Below are positions 57,981 through 64,000 of a DNA stretch of 64,000 nucleotides, in pieces. The notes under the pieces are model-generated. The model saw nothing but the letters and a program-made list of their open reading frames with translations, ran no database searches and was not told where the DNA came from. The position numbers and the translations under genes are program-made. Source of the stretch: Carettochelys insculpta (taxonomy: Eukaryota > Chordata > Testudines > Carettochelyidae); the NCBI RefSeq assembly GCF_033958435.1, contig NC_134138.1:208825298-208889297 (forward strand), given 5' to 3'. Each line of letters begins with the position of its first letter. Within the stretch, counting starts at the first letter, position 1.

Positions 57981-60260
57981 TGATTATGACATAGTTTTTA
58001 ATTACATGATCACAAACACCTTTGTCCACAAGGATCCCCTAGCTCTTAAGGTGAGAGAGTAACTAATAGTCCAGCACAAAAACAAACAAACAAAAAAAAA
58101 TACTGCTAGGATCATAAATCACAATGAAAATCAGTGTCCTGAGTCAATGGGATTTATGCTCCTAAAGCACTTTGATGTCTTCAAAAATCCCAGTCTAATT
58201 TCTCTCTTGTCAGTAAATACTGACTCCTTACCTTGACTGGGCTTTGTCTGCAACTACATCCTGCTGTAAATGATGTGTGCCAATATTTAAATCTTAACCT
58301 GAAAGAATCTTCTCTGCAGTGGAGAAGGACAGACTTGCTATGATGCTACGATGCGTGTTTCTGTATCACTGCTCTGTTGGATCAACTGTCATACAAGCTC
58401 AGATGTCTAGTTCTTAACCTGGAACAGACAGAATATAAAACAGCATAGTACCAGAGCTGATTAAAAGTCTTCTTTAGCTCTTATTCTGTAATCCTGTTTT
58501 TTTCCCCTCAAAGCTCTGGCCCATTTGCTACTCTGAGATCTGGCACAGGGACACTAGATGGGAGGCAACTGATAGGACTTTTCCCCTGCCCTGAGCATAG
58601 CAGACTTTCCCTGGGCTTCTTCTCCCCTTGCTTTCCTCTAGCACCTTCTCCCCTGTACCTCTCTTTCAAAACTTCAGTGCTCCAGCCTCTCTTCCTGGTC
58701 CACTCCTCTTCTCCTCCCCACCCCCCGCTTTTGCCTGAGGGAAATCTTCTGGCTTGCTTTTAAAGGCCTTAACTGGCAGAAGGTATCTGATTAGTCTTTT
58801 TGCTTCAGACTGAGTGTTAACGAGCCCCAGCTGCCTGTCTTGGTTGCTGGGCTGCACTCTGTGAGCCTTGATGGGGAACAAAAGGCACTAACTCAGCTCC
58901 CAGTGTATTTGCCTTCCACCAGGGTCTTATAGCATGCTGCCTCTGGCCCACCACAAGACGGTCCAAAATATATGGTGTATAAATATCTGGAAATCATTCA
59001 CAAGACAATGCACAACATGTGACAATTAATAGTTCTATATTCTTGAGTTCTATCTGTTTTATATAAATGTGCACTTCCCATTATATACCTCTAAAAGTTG
59101 TAAGATTTGAAGTTGTGTTCATATAGCATATAATATGGACTATTAAGGTTTGTATTTCCCAGTTCTTTAAAAATGCACATGCACTGGCTAGCATGACAGC
59201 TCCACAAAGATACCTGCACTATTACAAAAAGGGCAAAGCATTCTACCAAGAAAATGAAATTATGGAATATATCACATATATTTTAGTCAAAATGTATTTA
59301 CTTAAACATGCTTATTTGAATCAAAACTGCATTTCAAAATTACTTGAATTTAATATTACAAGGAGGAAGGGAGGAAGTGTTGGTGCGATATGAAGGCTTT
59401 CTGGTAAGACATTGGGAATCCTGCATTATTCAAGAAAAGCAATTGTATAAGCATCCTGACAGACCACTTAGGAAAATCTTTATATTACACATCCATTGTC
59501 ATCACATGCTGTACATGTGACCTGTTCTGTATGAAAATGAAAAACTATTTTAGATAATATTAAAAAATTGCATTGGTACTATTTCATATTCTTCTATCTG
59601 TGTTTGATATTCTTCTAACCCCTATTTCCCTTGAGCTCAACTGTACAGGTCATGGACAGAACAGAAAATTATAATACATTTAGAAATTCCCCTGCACTGT
59701 TCCAAAATATTGGGTCTGAAGACGAGTGTTGAGCCAGAGCTAAGTAACCCAAGTCCTGCACCTCAGACCAATGCAATTTTGAAGTCAGCTGATGCATTTG
59801 GAGACTGCTTTAAGCTGTTCATGAATTTGAAATGTTAGAAGTACTCTGGTGAGAGGGCAGCGGTGAAGGGCAGAGAAGCAGTCAGAGATTCAGGACCGTT
59901 TACATTGTTCAGAATCACTAGCCTCTCATATACCACCACACATTTGTGGGATCTTGGTATTTATGCTGCAGCTGTCATCTTGAGGCATGTATATGAAATG
60001 CTGTAATATATATGGTATGTGTGTATGTACTGCAGTTTGGTTGTATACAGTTTTGTAGACATACTTATTTTCAAACTATAACTGGTTATCAGATAAAGTA
60101 GCATGTCATGCATTGTTTTAGCTACATTAATATAGTAACATATTTTTTCTAATTGTCTGTAAATGTTATGAGTGTCTCCTGCAATATATATCCCATCCCA
60201 TTTTAATAGCTTCTGTACTAGTTGGCTGACATATCCAGTAGAAGTTAGTTTTGAAGGGTC
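57981..60260. other. Low-repeat stretch
   Basis: About 2.3 kb, AT-rich, with a pyrimidine-rich part at 58480-58740. No feature supported. Confidence 0.3.
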
Positions 60261-60270
60261 TTCCTAGAAT

Positions 60271-60585
60271 AGAGGTCAGCAGTCTTTCTGAGGTGGAGTG
60301 CCAAAATCTGACCTTTTGACCTCTATTTAGAGTCTGAATGCTGGTGATACTTTTAAAAGTCACTGTTAGTCCTACTTAGAACAGCTTCATTAATAAATAA
60401 AGACACATACCTTTACTGTTTAGCTGGTGGTTGATAGCATTAGCTAGTTTTTGTTAATCCACAGACTTTGAGCAAGCTCCTGGCTGCATGGGAGAGGAGG
60501 AGTAGGGCTCTGCTCCCACCTCATGTGCTGATGAAAATCAGCTCGTGCCACTCTTGGCACCTGTGTCAGGGGTTGCTGATTCCTG
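60271..60585. mobile_element. hAT-type MITE (AGAGGTCAGCAGTCTTTC)
   Basis: The left end AGAGGTCAGCAGTCTTTCTG and the right end GTGTCAGGGGTTGCTGATTC match the CAGAGGTCGGCAACCTTTC / GGTTGCCTACCCCTG ends of a known hAT repeat type. GAAAATCAGCTCGTGCCACT is also from its 3' part. Flanks CCTAGAAT (60263-60270) and GCTAGAAA (60587-60594) share CTAGAA. Confidence 0.6.
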
Positions 60586-60599
60586 TGCTAGAAATTTTC

Positions 60600-61010
60600 C
60601 TTCCCATCGAGTTGTTCAAATACTTTTGACCTTTACCTGTTTGGTAGGGTACAGTTGAAACTGCTATTATTATATAATTAGCTATCAAAACCCATGTTAC
60701 AGGTGATTCGGAACACACTAAATGCAACTGAAACCTTAATAGTATTGAGATAAAAAGTTTTGGGCAACAACTTATCCATTTTATTACCTACAACATTGTG
60801 ATATCATAATCCAGTAGCCCAGAATGCTTTTCCTTCCATCTCTGATACATACCTAAAATAAATTTCAACTTCACCAGACTTGCACAAATATTAACATGCT
60901 TTGTCTATTAATTATATCAAAAGAGCAGTACATGTGTTGTACCATCATTGTATTTGGGAAGTTATTTTGTTGTAACACTACTGAGGCCACTGTTAAGCTT
61001 TTTCTTTTAG
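60600..61010. other. Sequence upstream of the candidate exon
   Basis: AT-rich. It ends in the pyrimidine tract TTTTTCTTTTAG that precedes 61011. No repeat recognised. Confidence 0.35.
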
Positions 61011-61155
61011 TATGTATTCCATGCCTAATGGTTGTACAGAGGAAGTCCTGAAGATATTTGTGAAAAGACCCAATGAACTGGCTTTTGAGGCTGCCTCCCC
61101 TGTGGATGCATGCAAAGAAGTGGCACTGTGGTCTAATATGATGGAGGACAAGTGG
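61011..61155 (+). CDS. Candidate internal coding exon, identity unknown
   Basis: An acceptor (pyrimidine tract ending TTTTAG at 61010) and a consensus donor (GTAAGT from 61156) bound 145 bases. One frame is open throughout. It begins after one base with MYSMPNGCTEEVLKIFVKRP and continues NELAFEAASPVDACKEVALW and SNMMEDKW, 48 full codons ending at the donor. The residue mix is protein-like. The alternation in KIFVKRPNELAFEAASPVDA followed by a helix faintly recalls the last strand and helix of a PH-like fold, but this is a guess and I cannot name the gene. An exon with one leading base means the intron before it is phase 2 and the one after phase 0. No neighbouring exon is visible in the window. 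Confidence 0.45.
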
Positions 61156-61204
61156 GTAAGTAGGGAAAGGCTGTATTCTGTTGGGATTTAAAGATGGAAA
61201 TTGA

Positions 61205-61770
61205 TATGTCAGATGCTAATGTGGAAGTGTGAACATGAAGAGCACAGAAACTGTTTTTGCAATGGGCCAACCACTCCCCGTCTTTGTTTAATCCTTGGTT
61301 GATGAAGACAAATTAGCAAATGAATTGCAGCTCAGAAATTTCTCTGTGCAATTCATTTGCAAATTTGACTACATCAGCCAAGCATTAAACAGAGAAAGGG
61401 AGTGGTTGGCCCATTACAAAAGTAGTTTCTCTGCTCTTCATGTTCACATCTCCACATTAATTGCTGATAAGGGGCCACATCCCCACAAAGAACTGACTTG
61501 TTTTCTCCTCTCTTGCTGTTCACAACTCCACATTAACTGCTGACGATGGGACATTTCCACCCTGATTGAGTAGACCTTGTCAGCTCCAGCCTTCCCCTTT
61601 ACTGAGACCCTCCTCTTTAAACCATCCTCTGAACCCTGTCTCCAATTCATCTGATGAAGCGGGTCTTTGCCCACAAAATCTTATGCTCCAAAATATCTAT
61701 CAGTCTATAAAGTGCCACAGAACTTCTTGTTTTTGAAGATAACAGGCTAACATGGCTACCTCTGTGATAG
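61205..61770 (+). mobile_element. PLE (third family) with inverted 5' arm and intact tail
   Basis: 61212-61333 and 61350-61464 are inverse copies (GTTGATGAAGACAAATTAGC against GCAAATTTGACTACATCAGC, and CACAGAAACTG against CAGAGAAAGGG further out). The forward copy continues to the tail: CATCTGATGAAGCGGGTCTT, TATGCTCCAAAATATCTATC, GTCTATAAAGTGCCACAGAA, TAACATGGCTACCTCTG. It starts about 50 bases after the splice donor of the candidate exon. Confidence 0.75.
61295..61543 (+). pseudogene. PLE C-terminal coding remnant
   Basis: The frame reads ELQLRNFSVQFICKFDYISQ and then ALNREREWLAHYKSSFSAL. VQFICKFDYISQALNREREWLAHY lines up with the end of the GIY-YIG protein at 4758-5237 (IFKFSTLTHGLNRDGNFLSHY), with LNR and HY conserved. 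The frame starts inside the hairpin axis, so its first residues come from the inverted arm. It is non-functional. Confidence 0.5.
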
Positions 61771-62213
61771 TTATACTCACAGGTGCAAGTAAAAACCATT
61801 GTGAGAGCTCTCTATGGCTGTTTCTACACATGGCACTTTTTCTGGAAAAAGTTCTTCCGGAAGAGATCTTCTGGAAGATCTTCTTCCGGAAGCGTGCATC
61901 TACACATCAAACAGGACCTCGAAAGAGCCACCCCTTCTTCCAGAAGAGTGCATCAACACATGCACAGGCACTTTTCCAGAAGAACAGGGCAGGAAACAGC
62001 ATGGATGGGGTCGCACAGCCAGGGAGCCCTTCTGGGGCCGCTGGCCACATGGCCCATTAAAGGGCCCCACCCAAACAGCCCCTCCCTGCAAACACTGCCG
62101 AGGCCAGTCACCTCTGTGCCCAGCAAGCCAGACCCAGGTCCCTGTCCAGCGCCCACCGACCAGCAGGCATAGACCCCCAGCAGCTGCAGGACAGCAGGCT
62201 TGCCCTCACCCAC

Positions 62214-63541
62214 ATGCTAGCCATCCTCTTGGCCACCCTCAGGCTCCTGTGGAGGCAGAGGCCCAGGCCCGTGGGTCCTGCACCCCCACCACCCCTGCAG
62301 GGCCCCCTGCAACTGGTCCAGCACATCTGGACCCACACCACCAGCACGGACTGGTGGGACGGGGCATCATGGGGGAGTGGGACAACGCCTGCTGGCTGCA
62401 GAACCTGCAGATGGAGAAAGAGACCTTCCTCGAGATCTGCTGCTGGCTCGCCCCCATGCTATGATGCTAGGATACCTGGATGAGGCCGGCCTTCTCCCCG
62501 GAGAAGCGCATGGCCATCACTGTCTGGAAATTGGCCACCTCGGACAGCTAACGATCCATCAGGCAGCAGTTCGGGGTGGGCACATCCACCCTTGGGGCCG
62601 TCATCCTCCAGGTAAGCCCTGCCCCAGACCCTGCCTCACCGGTGGGAGGGAGGGGGATGGCGGGTTTGGGGGACCCTAGGTGCTGATTGGGAGGGAGCAG
62701 GGATGGGGGTGGGCCGGCCTAGCCCAGAAGGGATACCATATGGCCACTGCTGGAGGGGTCCCTCAGCAGGGGGAGCCTGGTAGGGAGGGAGAGGGTGGAA
62801 AGGGAGAGGGGCAGGAACCCCTCTGTGCATGCCCACGAGTGCGCCCATTCCCCTGCAGGTTGTGAGGGCCATCAACCACGTGCTGGTGTGGCAGCTGGTG
62901 AGCATCGGAGAGCTGGTCGCAGTCATTGAGGGCTTCACTGCGCTAGGGTTCCCCCACTGCTTCGGAGTGATTGACGGGACGCATATCCCCATCAGGGCCC
63001 CGGACCACAGTGGTGGCCGATACCTCAGCTGCTGGGGTACCACTCCATCATGCTCCAGGCGGTGGTGGACGCCTGTGGGAAGTTCACGGACATTTATGTC
63101 TGCTGGCCAGGCAGGGCACATGACGCGCGGATCCTGTGGAATTCCGCCCTGTTCCGAAGGATGGAGGCCGGGACATTTGTGCCCCAGTGGTAGCATGCCG
63201 TTGGAGATGTCATGATGCCTCTTTGCCTCGTGGGCGACTCGGCCTACCCACTCCAGCCCTGGTTGATGTGCCCATACACGGGCCACCCCTCACCCTCCCA
63301 GGAGCTGTTTAATGCCCGGCTCACATGGGCCCGGTATCCCTTTGAGTGCGCTTTTGGCCACCTGAAGGCACAGTTCAAGTGTCTCCTCATGTGCCTCGAT
63401 GTGGGGGTGGAGAATGTCCTGCAGGTCATGGCTGCCTGCTGTGCACTTCACATCCTCATCGAGGCACGTGAGGGGACTGTTCCCCAGGGCTGGATGGCAG
63501 AGCTAGCCCCCCTGCTACCAGCAGTCCGCTGTGGCCCCTGA
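62214..63541 (+). pseudogene. Harbinger DDE transposase, near full length, frameshifted
   Basis: The N-terminal block reads TTSTDWWDG, then in a shifted frame MGEWDNACWLQNLQMEKETF and LEICCWLAPML. A stop at 62461 follows, then SPEKRMAITVWKLATSDS, another stop, RSIRQQFGVGTSTLGAVILQ. GTAAGC (62612) to CCCCTGCAG (62858) acts as an intron and joins to VVRAINHVLVWQL. The catalytic half has all three acidic residues: Asp in FGVIDGTHIPIRA (62973-62975), Asp in WPGRAHDARILWN (63122-63124) after a frameshift near 63035, and Glu in RYPFECAFGHLKAQFKC (63344-63346). A stop at 63191-63193 separates the last two. The final stop is at about 63539. So the active-site residues remain but the protein is broken at least five times. 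Confidence 0.75.
62612..62858 (+). other. Intron within the Harbinger transposase
   Basis: GTAAGC donor directly after ...GAVILQ and CCCTGCAG acceptor directly before VVRAINHVL. The joined sequence matches the continuous family motif (VGAIVMEVVRAINAV-like). The interior is G-rich with stops. Confidence 0.65.
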
Positions 63542-64000
63542 CTGGCAGATCAACCGTGACGGGCTCCGGATCCACAAGTCGCTTTGGGAGGCATTCAGCT
63601 GAAGGAACTACTAATCCCCAAACCCCTCCTCACAGCCCTGCCCCCGCACACCTCCATGTGTTTACTCCACACACCCCAACACCCTCCCCTCCCCCACAGT
63701 AATCAGGGACACAGGGGGTGCTGAATGCTGTCATATATTTAACCCTGAACCATAAACAACATGAGAAATGTAAATAGTAAATGGTGAATAATAAAACTAA
63801 CAACTAAAATCTGATAGGGAGTGAACTATATACATGGGGGCAAGGGAGCAGGGGCACCTCAACTTGGATGGGGACTGAGGCAGGAATATTGTGGGGCCCT
63901 AATCAAGGGATGGGGTGGAAGGCCACGAGCCCCTCCCACCAGCAGAGGGGCTGGAGTGGGGTGGATTTGGCTTGGGCAATCCTCCACGGGACCCACCATG

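Larger units (their letters stand above)
61816..64000. mobile_element. PIF/Harbinger-type DNA transposon, left end to window edge
   Basis: The left end GGCTGTTTCTACACATGGCA at 61816 is preceded by TAT. Subterminal CTTCCGGAAGA motifs repeat. It contains a transposase (+) with intron and, after a possible AATAAA at 63790-63795, GC-rich sequence where the minus-strand Myb-like partner would be expected. The right end is beyond the window. It is a different subfamily from the 6190 element (CTTCCGGAAG in place of CTTTCGAAAG). Confidence 0.8.

Noticed and set aside
1..64000. tRNA, rRNA, CRISPR array, operon or phage-type system
   Set aside because: No cloverleaf, rRNA motif, regularly spaced repeat array or compact same-strand gene cluster was seen. 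Composition and repeats are those of a vertebrate nuclear genome.

Overview
The window looks like intergenic or intronic DNA from an amniote nuclear genome, most probably a turtle (Testudines). The evidence is the repeat content, recognised by memory of family consensus patterns and not by a search. There are CR1 LINE 3' ends, Penelope-like elements (PLEs) with GIY-YIG remnants, many short GGC...TCTACAC Harbinger-type MITEs, hAT and TA-flanked MITEs, an old MIR-like SINE and one RTE-type LINE. I see no rRNA, tRNA, CRISPR or prokaryotic operon structure. No complete host protein-coding gene is visible. The best host-exon candidate is a 145-base open segment with good splice signals at 61011-61155 (+), of unknown identity.

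Layout. 0-3 kb: a hAT transposase pseudogene (minus strand, ZBED5/FAM200-like) cut by a CR1 3' end and a MITE-like insert, then a foldback MITE. 4.5-5.3 kb: a PLE fragment with a readable GIY-YIG endonuclease. 6.2-8.2 kb: a Harbinger element with both ends, a 3-bp duplication, a truncated transposase (+) and a Myb/SANT-like accessory gene (-). 8.7-13.2 kb: two colinear copies of a long-inverted-repeat element. 13.7-20.1 kb: a hAT MITE, a CR1 interrupted by two MITEs lying end to end, another MITE, a PLE pair and a further CR1. 20.8-29.4 kb: PLE tails in inverted arrangement, Tigger/pogo-like repeats, and MITEs nested in a MIR-like SINE and in a PLE tail. 31.7-37.0 kb: an unclassified repeat, a mariner-like MITE and a 2.3-kb RTE LINE with all main reverse transcriptase motifs but several stops. 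38-46 kb: mostly low-repeat AT-rich DNA. 46.4-46.9 kb: a 436-bp almost perfectly symmetric foldback MITE. 48-57 kb: a LINE tail, a 1-kb hAT repeat, a large PLE hairpin and TA-flanked MITEs. 57.6-61.8 kb: GC-rich and hAT repeats, the candidate exon and another PLE inverted pair. 61.8 kb to the end: a second Harbinger element whose transposase keeps a DDE triad and a recognisable intron but has frameshifts and stops; it runs off the right edge.

The genes do not form a pathway. The coding content belongs to selfish elements. The informative structure is the order of insertion: DNA transposons sit inside CR1, PLE and MIR copies, and PLE copies repeatedly sit as head-to-head inverted pairs. Three differently named-looking tail families here all appear to descend from PLEs, because remnants of the same C-terminal protein motif precede each tail.
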